A stretch of DNA of 64,000 nt, taken from Streptomyces griseus (lineage in GTDB: Bacteria; Actinomycetota; Actinomycetes; Streptomycetales; Streptomycetaceae). Location: the NCBI RefSeq assembly GCF_001715295.1, contig NZ_MDKB01000003.1, forward strand, positions 178,211 through 242,210, written 5' to 3'. The notes beneath the pieces were generated by a model. The model had not been told where the DNA came from. It saw only the letters and a list, made by a program, of their open reading frames with translations, and made no database searches. Below are positions 35,571 through 43,760 of the stretch, piece after piece (positions within the stretch are counted from its first letter, which is position 1; every line of letters starts with the position of its first letter). The position numbers and the translations under genes were made by a program.

Positions 35571-36440
35571 TCAGCGGTTCCGCAGCTGCCCGCCACCTCT
35601 GCGGGCGGCGGACGCGTAGGGCGTGCGCCGCCGCTGGACGGGGATGGCGGCGACCCGGCGGCCGGCCGGGAACCCGGGCCCCGGGGTGCGGACGCGGCCG
35701 CCGGGCGTTCCCGTCACCACCAGCGGGTCGATCATCACGATCACCCCGGCCAGCAGCAGGAAGCACCCCGGTCCGATCATCATCGGAAGGAGCAGCGAGG
35801 TCGGGGTGTCACCCGCTGTCGCGGTCGCGGCGCCGGGGTGCAGATGCACGCGGAGGGCGGCCATCCCCGTGTAGTGCATCCCGCTCACCGCGACGCCCAT
35901 GACCACACCGGCGCCGAGGCTGGGCAGGAAGCCGTGGATGGAGACCGCCGCCCACAGGGCGGCGGTGGACGCCACGACGGCGATGACGACGGAGAGCGAG
36001 ACGGTGAGCGTGTCGTAGGCGAAGTGCCCGTCGAACCGCATTCCGGCCATGCCGAGGTAGTGCATCGAGGCGACGCCCAGACCGGTGATCGTCCCGCCGG
36101 TGACCAGGGCCATGGGAGTGGCGCCCTGGTAGCCGACGAGGAAGATGCCGATGCCGACCATGACGATGGCCACCGCGAGGCCGGCGAAGGTGAGCGGCCT
36201 GTCGTAGGTCACCGGCGCTTCCTGGACGGTGAAGCCCAGCATCGCGACGAAGTGCATCGTCCAGATGCCGGAACCTATGGAGAGCGCGCCCAGGGCCAGC
36301 CAGCCGGCTCTGCGGGAGCGCTCCGCGCGCAGCGACCGGGTGGTGCACCGCAGCCCCAGAGCCGCTCCGAGGCATGCCATGAGGAACGCCACGACCGGAG
36401 TCATCAGGCCGTAGCCGAATCCGTCAACTGTGCCCTGCAT
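35571..36440 (-). CDS. MHYT-domain membrane sensor
   Basis: 289 aa integral membrane protein with seven or so spans and three MHYT-type copies: WTMHFVAML, ASMHYLGMAG and SGMHYTGMAAL. These Met-His motifs at span ends are proposed to bind copper or another metal and to sense gases. No GGDEF, EAL or kinase output follows; a 50-residue Arg/Pro/Gly-rich tail ends the protein, so it is a stand-alone sensor. ATG 36440 is preferred over upstream codons because GAAGGG lies about 9 bases before it. It sits 39 bases downstream of the uvrB start side, same strand. Confidence 0.9.
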   Translation of the reverse strand: MQGTVDGFGYGLMTPVVAFLMACLGAALGLRCTTRSLRAERSRRAGWLALGALSIGSGIWTMHFVAMLGFTVQEAPVTYDRPLTFAGLAVAIVMVGIGIFLVGYQGATPMALVTGGTITGLGVASMHYLGMAGMRFDGHFAYDTLTVSLSVVIAVVASTAALWAAVSIHGFLPSLGAGVVMGVAVSGMHYTGMAALRVHLHPGAATATAGDTPTSLLLPMMIGPGCFLLLAGVIVMIDPLVVTGTPGGRVRTPGPGFPAGRRVAAIPVQRRRTPYASAARRGGGQLRNR

Positions 36441-36566
36441 GCTCGTACGCCCTTCGCGGAAGCCCGGGTTCGGGGTGACCCTAAAAGGGCGAAGCCCGCC
36501 AGGCAAACATAAGAGCGGCATCTTAGCCGTCCGCGTACCGCCCGGTAATCGGGTACCCGACAATCC

Positions 36567-36588
36567 GTTCACATCTCGGCCACCAGCA
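36567..36588 (+). promoter_or_regulatory. Possible PHO box upstream of glpQ
   Basis: Two 11-base units GTTCACATCTC and GGCCACCAGCA resemble the GTTCACC direct repeats bound by PhoP in Streptomyces (6/7 and 5/7 matches to the core). A glpQ homologue in S. coelicolor is PhoP-controlled, as I recall. Tentative. Confidence 0.4.
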
Positions 36589-36653
36589 TCCTGTCGCCCG
36601 TTGGGTATCGGCTGCGACGCTCTCCGTGCCGCATCCTGACGCTAGGAGCACAC

Positions 36654-37526
36654 GTGTCCGTACGCACAGCAAGCGCCTCCACCGCCGTCGCCGCCCTGCT
36701 CGGCGGCTGCGTCCTGTTGCCCGCCGCCCAGGCGCAGGCCTCGGACGCCCGCCACGCCCCGGTGGTCTTCGCCCACCGCGGGGCCTCCGCCTACGCCCCG
36801 GAGAACACTCTGGCGGCCGTGGACGCGGCGGACGATCTGGGCATCGCCTGGGTGGAGAACGACGTGCAGCTCACCAAGGACGGTGTGCTGGTGGTGATGC
36901 ACGACACCAACTTGAAGCGGACCACGGACGCGGAGGAGGTCTTCCCCGGCCGCGCCCCCTGGGCGGTCAAGGACTTCACCGCGGCCGAGATCGCGAAGCT
37001 CGACGCGGGCAGCTGGTTCGGCGCCCGTTACGCGGGGGCCCGGGTGCCGACGCTCACCCAGTACCTGCGGCGTGTGGAGCGCAACCACCAGAAGCTGCTC
37101 CTGGAGATCAAGAGCCCGGAGATCTACCCGGGGATCGAGAAGGAGACCCTGCGGGTCCTGCGCGAGGAGGGGTGGCTCGACCGCCGGCACGTCAAGCACC
37201 GGCTGGTCGTCCAGAGCTTCGGTGCAGAGAGTGTGAAAACCGTCCACGCGCAGCGTCCCGACGTCGTCACGGGCTTCCTGGGCACCCCAGCGGTGGCCGA
37301 TCTTCCGTCGTACGCGGCCTTCACCGACCAGATCAATCCGTCCCACGGGACGATCGACGCCGCGTACGTCGCCTCGGTCCACAAGCTGAAGGGCGCCCAC
37401 GGGAAGCCGCTCCGGGTGAACACCTGGACGGTCAACGACGCCGCCAAGGCGGCACAGGTCGCCGGCTACGGCGTCGACGGCATCATCACGAACAACCCCG
37501 ACATCGTGCGGGACGCCACCCGCTGA
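36654..37526 (+). CDS. glpQ: Secreted glycerophosphodiester phosphodiesterase
   Basis: 290 aa. Signal peptide: RTASASTAVAALLGGCVLLPAAQAQA with a cleavage site near residue 29. The mature enzyme is a GDPD TIM barrel: VVFAHRGASAYAPENTLAA (catalytic His and Arg), WVENDVQLTKDGVLVVMHD (metal Glu, Asp and second His), LLLEIK (metal Glu) and TWTVND near the end. It hydrolyses glycerophosphodiesters to glycerol-3-phosphate for phosphate scavenging outside the cell. GTG 36654 follows AGGAG. I recall the orthologue as SCO1968, close to uvrB, which supports the right-hand synteny. Confidence 0.93.
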   Translation: MSVRTASASTAVAALLGGCVLLPAAQAQASDARHAPVVFAHRGASAYAPENTLAAVDAADDLGIAWVENDVQLTKDGVLVVMHDTNLKRTTDAEEVFPGRAPWAVKDFTAAEIAKLDAGSWFGARYAGARVPTLTQYLRRVERNHQKLLLEIKSPEIYPGIEKETLRVLREEGWLDRRHVKHRLVVQSFGAESVKTVHAQRPDVVTGFLGTPAVADLPSYAAFTDQINPSHGTIDAAYVASVHKLKGAHGKPLRVNTWTVNDAAKAAQVAGYGVDGIITNNPDIVRDATR

Positions 37527-37689
37527 CGGCACGGTACGGAACGGACCCGCCGGGGCCCGGACGCGACGCACCCGCCCCGGGCCCCGCAGGGTCCCGTCGC
37601 CGGGCGTGACCCCCGGGTCCGCTCCCGCGCCCCGCCACCGGAACCCGGGGCGCGGCATCGATGTCGGTGCCCGGCCGTACGGTGGTCGC

Positions 37690-38235
37690 ATGGACGACGA
37701 GGAGCAGGGTGTGGAGTGGTCCGTCGTGGAGAGCGGCATCGGGCCGCTCCTGCTCGCGGCGACCGCCACGGGCCTGGTGAACGTGGTCTTCCACGCGCGT
37801 CCCGCGGTCCGGGACCAAGCGCTCGGCCGGCTGCGGACGCGACTGGGCGCGGAGCCCGTGCGGGCCCCCGGTTCCGAACGGCTCGCCGAGCCGGTGCGCC
37901 AGCTCACGGCGTACTTCGCGGGCGGGCTGCGGGAGTTCTCGCTGGACCTGGACTGGTCGCTGTCCTCCGGTTTCCACCGCGAGGTGCTCCGCGAGCTGGC
38001 GACCGGTGTGCCGTACGGGACGGTCGTCGGGTACGGGGACCTGGCGGTGCGGGTGGGGCAGCCGGGGGCCGCCCAGGCGGTGGGGGCGGCCATGGGATCC
38101 AATCCCCTGCCGGTCGTGGTGCCGTGCCACCGGGTCGTGGAGAGCGGCGGAGGGCTGGGCGGGTTCGGCGGGGGCCTGGAGACCAAGCGCCGGCTGCTGG
38201 CGCTGGAAGGGATACTCCCCCAGCCGCTGTTCTGA
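37690..38235 (+). CDS. ogt: Methylated-DNA-protein cysteine methyltransferase
   Basis: 181 aa suicide repair protein that takes methyl groups from O6-methylguanine. Active site PCHRVV with the acceptor cysteine is at residue 140 or so, preceded by the helix-turn-helix GVPYGTVVGYGDLA and followed by GGFGGGLETKRRLLALEG. Normal length. ATG 37690 has a weak ribosome site; the upstream 160 bases show no gene. A hairpin begins at its last base. Confidence 0.94.
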   Translation: MDDEEQGVEWSVVESGIGPLLLAATATGLVNVVFHARPAVRDQALGRLRTRLGAEPVRAPGSERLAEPVRQLTAYFAGGLREFSLDLDWSLSSGFHREVLRELATGVPYGTVVGYGDLAVRVGQPGAAQAVGAAMGSNPLPVVVPCHRVVESGGGLGGFGGGLETKRRLLALEGILPQPLF

Positions 38236-38257
38236 GGCCGCCCGCCCCGGGGCGGCC
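38236..38257 (+). terminator. Short hairpin after ogt
   Basis: GGCCGCCC / GGGCGGCC with a 6-base loop GCCCCG, immediately after the stop. Confidence 0.5.
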
Positions 38258-38272
38258 CCGGTCCGAGACGTG

Positions 38273-38359
38273 CCGCCGCAGTGTGCCAGGCCGCCGCACC
38301 CGGACCTGCGCCCGCTGACCCGGTTTCGCACGGGCGTGCGGCCTGGCACACTGCGGCGG
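38273..38359 (+). repeat. 22-bp perfect inverted repeat overlapping the MFS start
   Basis: Left arm 38273-38294 (CCGCCGCAGTGTGCCAGGCC, plus two more paired bases) and right arm 38338-38359, 43-base loop. The right arm includes the first base of the exporter GTG start. This could be an operator pair or an RNA structure that hides the start. Confidence 0.8.
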
Positions 38360-39636
38360 TGACGACCGCCTTCCCCGCCCCCCGGATCACCGACGCCGAC
38401 CTGCCCGCGCTGCAGCGCAGGATCTCCGCCGTCCTCGTCGTCGGCCAGATACTCGGCGGCCTCGGCGTGGCCATCGGTATCGCCCTGGCCCCGGTCCTCG
38501 CCGCGGAGGTGAGCGGCTCCGAGGCCGTGTCCGGGCTCGCCCCCACCGCCTCGGTGGCGGGCACGGCCCTGCTGTCGCTGCCGCTCGCCACGCTGATGGC
38601 CTCGCGCGGCCGGCGCCCCGGGCTCGTCCTGGGGTATCTCGTCGGGGCCGCCGGGGCATCGCTCGTCGTGGCCGCCACCGTGACGGGCAGCTTCCCGCTG
38701 CTCCTCCTCGGCATGGCGGGCTTCGGCGCCGGTTCCTCGGCCAATCTCCAGGCAAGGTTCGCCGCGGCCGACCTGGCCCCGCCGGACCGCCGAGCCCGGG
38801 CGATCTCCACCGTGATCTGGGCGACGACCATCGGTTCGGTGCTCGGCCCCAACGTGGCGGCCCCCGCGGGCCGTGTCTTCCGGGGGACCCCGGTGCCCGA
38901 GGCGGCGGGCCCGTTCGCCTGGGCCGCAGCGATCTTCCTGCTCACCGGCCTCCTGGTCGCCGTGTTCCTGCGCCCCGACCCGCTGCTCACCGCCCGTGCC
39001 CTCGCCCCGCAGAGCACCGGTGCCGAGCACCGTTCCCTGCGGGCGGGCATCGCGGCGGTGCGCGCCTCCCCGATGGCCCGGCTGGCACTGGTCACCGTCG
39101 CCGTGTGCCACACCGCCATGGTCTCGGTCATGGTCATGACCCCGGTCCACCTGGGCCACCACGGGGCGGACATCCAGCTCATCGGCCTGGTCATCAGCGG
39201 TCACATCGCCGGGATGTACGCCTTCTCCCCCGTGATGGGCCGGCTCGCCGACCGGTTCGGGCGGCTGTCCGTCATCGGCCTCGCCGCCGGCCTGCTGTGC
39301 TGCGCCACGGTCCTGGCCGGCACCTCCGGCGGCGGGCACGGCCGGACCGCCGCGGGCCTGTTCGTCCTCGGTCTGGGCTGGTCGGCCGGTCTGGTGGCAG
39401 GTTCGGCGCTGCTCACGGACTCCGTCCCGCAGCCCGCGCGCGCCGCCGTACAGGGCCTGTCCGACCTGACGATGAACACGTCGGCGGGCGTCGGGGGCGC
39501 GGTCGCCGGGCTGATCGTCTCCGGGCTCGGGTACGGCTGGCTGAACGCCGCGGCCGCCTGCCTGCTGCTGCCGATGGCGGCCCTGGCCCTGCGCCGGGCG
39601 GTCTCCCGGCCGCCCGTGGCGTCCGAGAAGGAGTGA
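38359..39636 (+). CDS. MFS transporter (12 TM)
   Basis: 425 aa major-facilitator protein: twelve hydrophobic spans, motif A-like MASRGRRPGLVLG between TM2 and TM3 and GRLADRFGRLSVIG between TM8 and TM9. Begins VTTAFPAPRITDADLPALQRRISAVLVVGQ. The GTG 38359 start lacks a ribosome site, but no in-frame start downstream keeps TM1, so leaderless or structure-dependent translation is possible. Substrate unknown; resembles drug/sugar exporters. Convergent with the uridine-kinase-like gene. Confidence 0.88.
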   Translation: MTTAFPAPRITDADLPALQRRISAVLVVGQILGGLGVAIGIALAPVLAAEVSGSEAVSGLAPTASVAGTALLSLPLATLMASRGRRPGLVLGYLVGAAGASLVVAATVTGSFPLLLLGMAGFGAGSSANLQARFAAADLAPPDRRARAISTVIWATTIGSVLGPNVAAPAGRVFRGTPVPEAAGPFAWAAAIFLLTGLLVAVFLRPDPLLTARALAPQSTGAEHRSLRAGIAAVRASPMARLALVTVAVCHTAMVSVMVMTPVHLGHHGADIQLIGLVISGHIAGMYAFSPVMGRLADRFGRLSVIGLAAGLLCCATVLAGTSGGGHGRTAAGLFVLGLGWSAGLVAGSALLTDSVPQPARAAVQGLSDLTMNTSAGVGGAVAGLIVSGLGYGWLNAAAACLLLPMAALALRRAVSRPPVASEKE

Positions 39637-39688
39637 GTCGGCCCACGTGATGGGCCCGTCCGGGTACGCGGCCGACGGGCGGAGGGGC

Positions 39689-39724
39689 ACCGGTCCGGCG
39701 AAGCCCTCAGGTAACCGGACCGGT
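39689..39724. terminator. Inverted repeat between convergent genes
   Basis: ACCGGTCCGG / CCGGACCGGT, 10-bp perfect arms with a 16-base loop that contains the stop codon of the minus-strand gene. Confidence 0.45.
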
Positions 39725-40348
39725 CCACGCCGGGTGGTTCGGGTCGTCGGCCCGCACCACCACGTCCGCGCGTTCGGCGGGCGCCACCTCGTCCTCGTAC
39801 CGCGCGAAGGCGGGCAGGGTCCACAGCTCGCCCTCCTCGGTACGCCGTCGCAGCGCACCGGGCGAGAGGCCGATGTGCACGCAGAGGTCGAAGGGGAACC
39901 AGTGTCCGAGGAGCAGCGGACCGTGCAGGATCAGCACCCCGCCCTCGGGCAGCGTGCGGTACGGGCTCCGGGTCGCCCGGTCCGTGACGGGGTCCCAGAG
40001 GTCGGGCAGGACCCGGCCGCTGCCGCCCGGCTCCAGCGGGCGGAACACCTCGCGCCACAGCGCGCCGGTGTCGAACCAGCTGTCGGCGTACGCGTCGGGG
40101 TCCCGCTTCCCGTACTCGTAGCGCAGGCTCGCCGGGCGCAGGAAGCCGCCGGTGGAGACGGTGAGCACGGCGCGGCCCCGGGCCCGCAGCGCCTCGGCGA
40201 CCAGCTCGGCCCGGTCCCCCGGGCGGGCGGCGGGAGCACCGTCGACACCGACCTTCAGCCAGGGCCCGCCGTCGGCGGGTTCCGCACCGTCGGTACGGTC
40301 GGCGACGGCTTCGGCCAGCCGTTCCCAGGTGATCGGTTCGAGTCGCAC
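39707..40348 (-). CDS. Uridine kinase-like protein, P-loop degenerate
   Basis: 213 aa. The overall pattern matches proteins annotated as uridine kinase in Streptomyces: LKVGVDGAPAARPGDRAELV at the P-loop site, VSTGGFLRPASLRYEYGKRDPDAYADSWFDTGAL for the substrate region, VLILHGPLLLG (Walker B-like) and the final ADVVVRADDPNHPAW. The P-loop lacks GxxxxGK[ST], so ATP binding is doubtful. Start GTG 40348 (VRLEPITWERL) is chosen by family pattern; the ribosome site is weak and an upstream ATG exists. Confidence 0.75.
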   Translation of the reverse strand: MRLEPITWERLAEAVADRTDGAEPADGGPWLKVGVDGAPAARPGDRAELVAEALRARGRAVLTVSTGGFLRPASLRYEYGKRDPDAYADSWFDTGALWREVFRPLEPGGSGRVLPDLWDPVTDRATRSPYRTLPEGGVLILHGPLLLGHWFPFDLCVHIGLSPGALRRRTEEGELWTLPAFARYEDEVAPAERADVVVRADDPNHPAWTGPVT

Positions 40349-40621
40349 GCGTCCATCATGCCCCGGACGCATCATGGCGGGTATCGGTCCGGCTCTCGCC
40401 GCCGGTTCGCAGCCCGGTGGCGGAGCCACGGGAGCTCACGGGGCCTGGACCGCTTCCTGCCCACTCCGACGCTGTGAATGTCAGCTCGCCGTGATCTCTC
40501 CGTGCTGAGGGGCGGTCCGGCCGGCACCGTGCACGGCAGGGCCGCCCCGTGCGACGCGTACGGGGCGACCGGACCGGAGACCGCACCCGAGGCGCGCGGG
40601 GGTGGACGTACGGGCGGGTGA

Positions 40622-40650
40622 GGGCGCGCCGGTGATCGACCGGCGCGCCC
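40622..40650 (-). terminator. Hairpin downstream of the cupin gene
   Basis: GGGCGCGCCGGT / ACCGGCGCGCCC, 12-bp perfect stem, 5-base loop. It is the only clear signal in the 405-base gap 40349-40753; nothing coding is supported there. Confidence 0.65.
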
Positions 40651-40753
40651 AGGTCGGCGGCGGGGTGAGCGAGCTGCTCACCTCCCACGGCGGCCCGCCG
40701 TCGCCGGAAGAGGCGCCTACGGAAAAGGCCCGCCGGCCGAGGCGCCGAATCCG

Positions 40754-41248
40754 CTACCGCGGCGCCGGGCAGTCCACCGCTTCGGCGTCGTCGGAGAGTG
40801 CGCTGCCCTCGGCGAGCAGGTAGGTCACCCACAGCACGACGGGTTCCGTACCGAGGTTGCGCCCGATGTGCCGGTGCCGGAGACCGGACGGCTCGATGAA
40901 CGAGGTCCCGGCGGGTGTCACCTCGACCGAGCAGTCGTCGAGGGTCCGGGTCAGCGTCCCGGACTTCACGACGGCGATCAGCTGACCGCGGTGGGTGTGC
41001 CAGCCGGTGGAGCCGCCCGGGGCGACGGTGATCGTCCGGAAGGTCACGTCCGTACGGCCCTGAGGGGTCTTCACCTTGAGCTTGCCCGTAGAGGTGCCCT
41101 CGGCGACGACCGTGCCGCTCACACCGCTGCCGGGTGTGGCGACCGCCGCGGCCGGGAGGAAGCCGAGCGCCGCCACGCCGACGCCCACGAGTACGACCTT
41201 GCGCAGGGTTCCCCGCTTCTTCGAACCGACCGTGCCGCCGAACCACAT
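40754..41248 (-). CDS. Secreted or membrane-anchored cupin protein
   Basis: 164 aa. N-terminal KKRGTLRKVVLVGVGVAALGFLPAAAVATPG is a signal peptide or anchor. The rest is a single cupin barrel: GGSTGWHTHRGQLIAVVKSGTLTR carries motif 1 histidines (HTH) and SGLRHRHIGRN the motif 2 histidine; metal binding is likely. A CSV and a terminal DCP cysteine may form a disulfide outside the cell. ATG 41248 has AGGGAG about 7 bases upstream; longer starts would place charged residues before the signal. Function unknown. It lies 68 bases downstream of the HxlR gene on the same strand. Confidence 0.85.
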   Translation of the reverse strand: MWFGGTVGSKKRGTLRKVVLVGVGVAALGFLPAAAVATPGSGVSGTVVAEGTSTGKLKVKTPQGRTDVTFRTITVAPGGSTGWHTHRGQLIAVVKSGTLTRTLDDCSVEVTPAGTSFIEPSGLRHRHIGRNLGTEPVVLWVTYLLAEGSALSDDAEAVDCPAPR

Positions 41249-41316
41249 GTGCGACTCCCTCGCCATCCCGCCTCGACCGAACGGCCCTACCGTACGCGTG
41301 AGTTGAGCTAAGAGCA

Positions 41317-42000
41317 TCAGGGGCGCGCGGGGCGGTCACCGCGGAGTTCGGTGGCGAGCGGACCGTCGCCCAGCACCTCGGCCCTGCCTTCCTCGACCGC
41401 CTGTGCCGGTGTCAGCTCGCCGCGCCCGAGCGCCAGGCAGAGCTCGGAGTCCAGGACGAGGCAGGCGTCAGCGTGCTCGGCCGGGCCGTAGCCGTAGGCG
41501 TCGCCCGCCGCCGCGTCGGCGCCGGCACGGAAGTGGAACTCCCCCTCCTCCAGGCGTACTTCGACGACACCGGCGTGCGTGAGGCCGTCCAGGGCGCGGA
41601 GCAGGGGCAGGGCGAACCAGTGGGCCCGCACGGCGTCCGTGGGGCGGCGTTCGGTCAACGCGGGAGCCCCCCATCCGGCGAGCGCGGTGAGCACCGGGAG
41701 CAGCCCGCGGCCGTGTTCGGTCAGTTCGTACACGACGGCGGAGGCCGGGGGCGGCAGCCGGCGGCGCACGGCGAGGCCGCCCTGCTCCATGTCCTTGAGC
41801 CGGGAGGCCAGTACGTCCGTGCTGACGCCGGGAAGATCGGCGTGCAGGTCGGTGTAGCGGCGCGGACCCGCCAGCAGTTCTCGCACGATCAGCAGCGTCC
41901 ACCGGTCGCCGACGGAGTCGAGGGCCCGGGCGGTGGCACAGAACTGGTCGTAACTACGGCGGCGGACGGGACGCGCTGCTGACTGCTGCTGACGTGGCAT
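41317..42000 (-). CDS. HxlR-family transcriptional regulator with SCP2-like domain
   Basis: 227 aa. Residues 15-115 are an HxlR winged helix: YDQFCATARALDSVGDRWTLLIVRELLAGPRRYTDL, GVSTDVLASRLKDMEQGGL and YELTEHGRGLLPVL. The C-terminal 100 residues (VVEVRLEEGEFHFRAG, DACLVLDSELCLAL) resemble a small sterol-carrier-like ligand domain fused in some actinobacterial HxlR proteins. Cys 26 or so in DQFCATA fits redox-sensing members. Divergent from alaA with an 86-base gap full of dyads, its probable operator. ATG 42000 has no clear ribosome site. Confidence 0.88.
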   Translation of the reverse strand: MPRQQQSAARPVRRRSYDQFCATARALDSVGDRWTLLIVRELLAGPRRYTDLHADLPGVSTDVLASRLKDMEQGGLAVRRRLPPPASAVVYELTEHGRGLLPVLTALAGWGAPALTERRPTDAVRAHWFALPLLRALDGLTHAGVVEVRLEEGEFHFRAGADAAAGDAYGYGPAEHADACLVLDSELCLALGRGELTPAQAVEEGRAEVLGDGPLATELRGDRPARP

Positions 42001-42022
42001 GCGACGCAGTCTAGACACGTTG

Positions 42023-42057
42023 TTGGACTTTCCAAGCTCCAGCTTGGTAAAACCAAG
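42023..42057. promoter_or_regulatory. Cluster of three overlapping TTGG/CCAA dyads
   Basis: TTGGA-CTT-TCCAA (42023-42035), CCAAGCT-CC-AGCTTGG (42032-42047) and CTTGG-TAAAA-CCAAG (42043-42057) overlap in 35 bases between the divergent HxlR and alaA genes. Likely operator for the HxlR protein, controlling both directions. Confidence 0.6.
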
Positions 42058-42086
42058 TATCGCAATTCGGGTCGGGGAGGCACCGC

Positions 42087-43298
42087 ATGGAGTTCCGGCA
42101 GTCCAGCAAGCTCAACGAGGTCTGTTACGAGATCCGGGGGCCGGTCATCGAACAGGCCGACGCCCTCGAGGAGGCGGGCCACAGCGTGCTCCGCCTCAAC
42201 ACGGGCAATCCGGCCCTCTTCGGTTTCGAGGCCCCGGAGGAGATCGTCCAGGACATGATCCGGATGCTTCCCCAGGCACACGGCTACACCGACTCGCGCG
42301 GCATCCTCTCCGCCCGCCGCGCCGTGGCGCAGCGGTACCAGGCGATGGGCCTGACCGATGTCGACGTCGACGACGTCTTCCTCGGCAACGGCGTCTCCGA
42401 GCTGATCTCCATGGCCGTCCAGGCGCTGCTGGAGGACGGGGACGAGGTCCTGATCCCGAGCCCCGACTACCCGCTGTGGACCGCCGTGACCACGCTCGCG
42501 GGCGGCAAGGCCGTGCACTACACCTGCGACGAGGCCGCGGACTGGAACCCGGACCTCGCCGACCTGGCCTCGAAGATCACCGACCGCACCCGGGCCATGG
42601 TGATCATCAACCCGAACAACCCGACCGGCGCCGTCTATCCGCGCGAGGTCCTCGAGGGCATGCTCGACCTGGCACGCAGGCACGGACTGATGGTGTTCGC
42701 CGACGAGATCTACGACCAGATCCTCTACGACGACGCCGAGCACCACAGCGTGGCGGTCCTGGCTCCGGATCTCCTCTGCCTCACCTTCGGCGGACTGTCC
42801 AAGACGTACCGGGTCGCGGGGTTCCGTTCGGGCTGGCTGGTCGTCTCGGGCCCCCAGCAGCACGCCCGCAATTACCTGGAGGGGCTCACCACGCTCGCCT
42901 CCATGCGGCTGTGCCCCAACGCCCCCGCGCAGTACGCGATCCAGGCGGCCCTCGGCGGCCGGCAGTCGATCCGGGAACTGGTCGCCCCCGGCGGCAGGCT
43001 CCACGAGCAGCGCAACCGGGCCTGGGAGAGGTTGAACGAGATCCCCGGCGTGTCGTGCGTGAAGCCGAAGGGCGCGCTGTACGCGTTCCCCCGCATCGAC
43101 CCGAAGGTGCACCCCATCGTCGACGACGAGCGGTTCGTCCTCGACCTGCTGCTGCGCGAGAAGATCCAGGTGGTGCAGGGCACCGGCTTCAACTGGCCGC
43201 GCCCGGACCACTTCCGCATCCTCACCCTGCCGCAGGCCGACGATCTGGACGCCGCGATCAGCCGTATCGGCCGCTTCCTGAGCGGATACCGTCAGTGA
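42087..43298 (+). CDS. alaA: Alanine-synthesising aminotransferase (AlaA type)
   Basis: 403 aa class I PLP aminotransferase. The sequence follows E. coli AlaA closely as I remember it: SSKLNEVCYEIRGPVIEQA, VLRLNTGNPALFGFEAPEE, PSPDYPLWTAAV-like and INPNNPTGAVY; the PLP lysine is in GLSKTYRVAGFRSGW and the C-terminus ends GRFLSGYRQ. It transfers an amino group from glutamate to pyruvate. GGGGAGG precedes ATG 42087 by 6 bases. Likely controlled from the shared dyad region with the HxlR gene. Confidence 0.94.
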   Translation: MEFRQSSKLNEVCYEIRGPVIEQADALEEAGHSVLRLNTGNPALFGFEAPEEIVQDMIRMLPQAHGYTDSRGILSARRAVAQRYQAMGLTDVDVDDVFLGNGVSELISMAVQALLEDGDEVLIPSPDYPLWTAVTTLAGGKAVHYTCDEAADWNPDLADLASKITDRTRAMVIINPNNPTGAVYPREVLEGMLDLARRHGLMVFADEIYDQILYDDAEHHSVAVLAPDLLCLTFGGLSKTYRVAGFRSGWLVVSGPQQHARNYLEGLTTLASMRLCPNAPAQYAIQAALGGRQSIRELVAPGGRLHEQRNRAWERLNEIPGVSCVKPKGALYAFPRIDPKVHPIVDDERFVLDLLLREKIQVVQGTGFNWPRPDHFRILTLPQADDLDAAISRIGRFLSGYRQ

Positions 43299-43760
43299 CC
43301 TGGCCCCCGGCTGCCGGCTCCCGCGTGCCTGACCGGCCCCCGCCGGCTGCGGGAGCAAACCGTGGGACGCGGTCCCGGCGACCGGGGCCGGCGGCTTCGG
43401 CCGCACCGGAAGGGGAGTCGCCGGCCACGGCCCCGCACGCCGGTGCGGGGCGGCGTCGGCCGGAGCGCTGACGCGGGGGGCGCCCGGGTCTCCGCCGGCC
43501 GGTGCGGTCTCGGCCTCGCAGCGGCGGCGCGCGGGGGTTTCGGCCGGGCGGCCGTGGGCGGCGCACTCCACGCCGACGCGGGCCCCGTGCTCCGGAGGGA
43601 CCTGACGGCCGGGGCGCTGACGGATCCCCCCTGGTGCACCGCGCACTGCCGCCGGCGCGTATCGCCGCGCAGGGGGCCGACGCTCTTCTCCCCACGTTCG
43701 CTACTGTTCCGCCGGACACCGATGTCCGCGCGCACCGGTCACGAGCGAGGAGCCATAGAC
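43299..43760 (+). other. Intergenic region after alaA
   Basis: 462 bases with no supported gene. A hairpin GCCCCGCAC / GTGCGGGGC (43430-43451, 4-base loop) may end the alaA transcript. The long open plus frame here looks like non-coding GC-rich sequence. Confidence 0.45.

Noticed and set aside
31613..35600. Integrative element with integrase, att sites or terminal repeats
   Set aside because: No integrase, transposase, tRNA fragment or matching direct repeats were seen at either side; a rearrangement is as likely as a mobile element.
40481..40681. Short minus-strand frame in the gap between the cupin and kinase-like genes
   Set aside because: No ribosome site, arbitrary composition, and it spans the cupin terminator hairpin.
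43362..43760. N-terminal extension of the small C2H2-like protein
   Set aside because: The upstream open frame is Gly/Arg/Pro-rich and lacks a ribosome site; GAGGAG directs the start at 43761.
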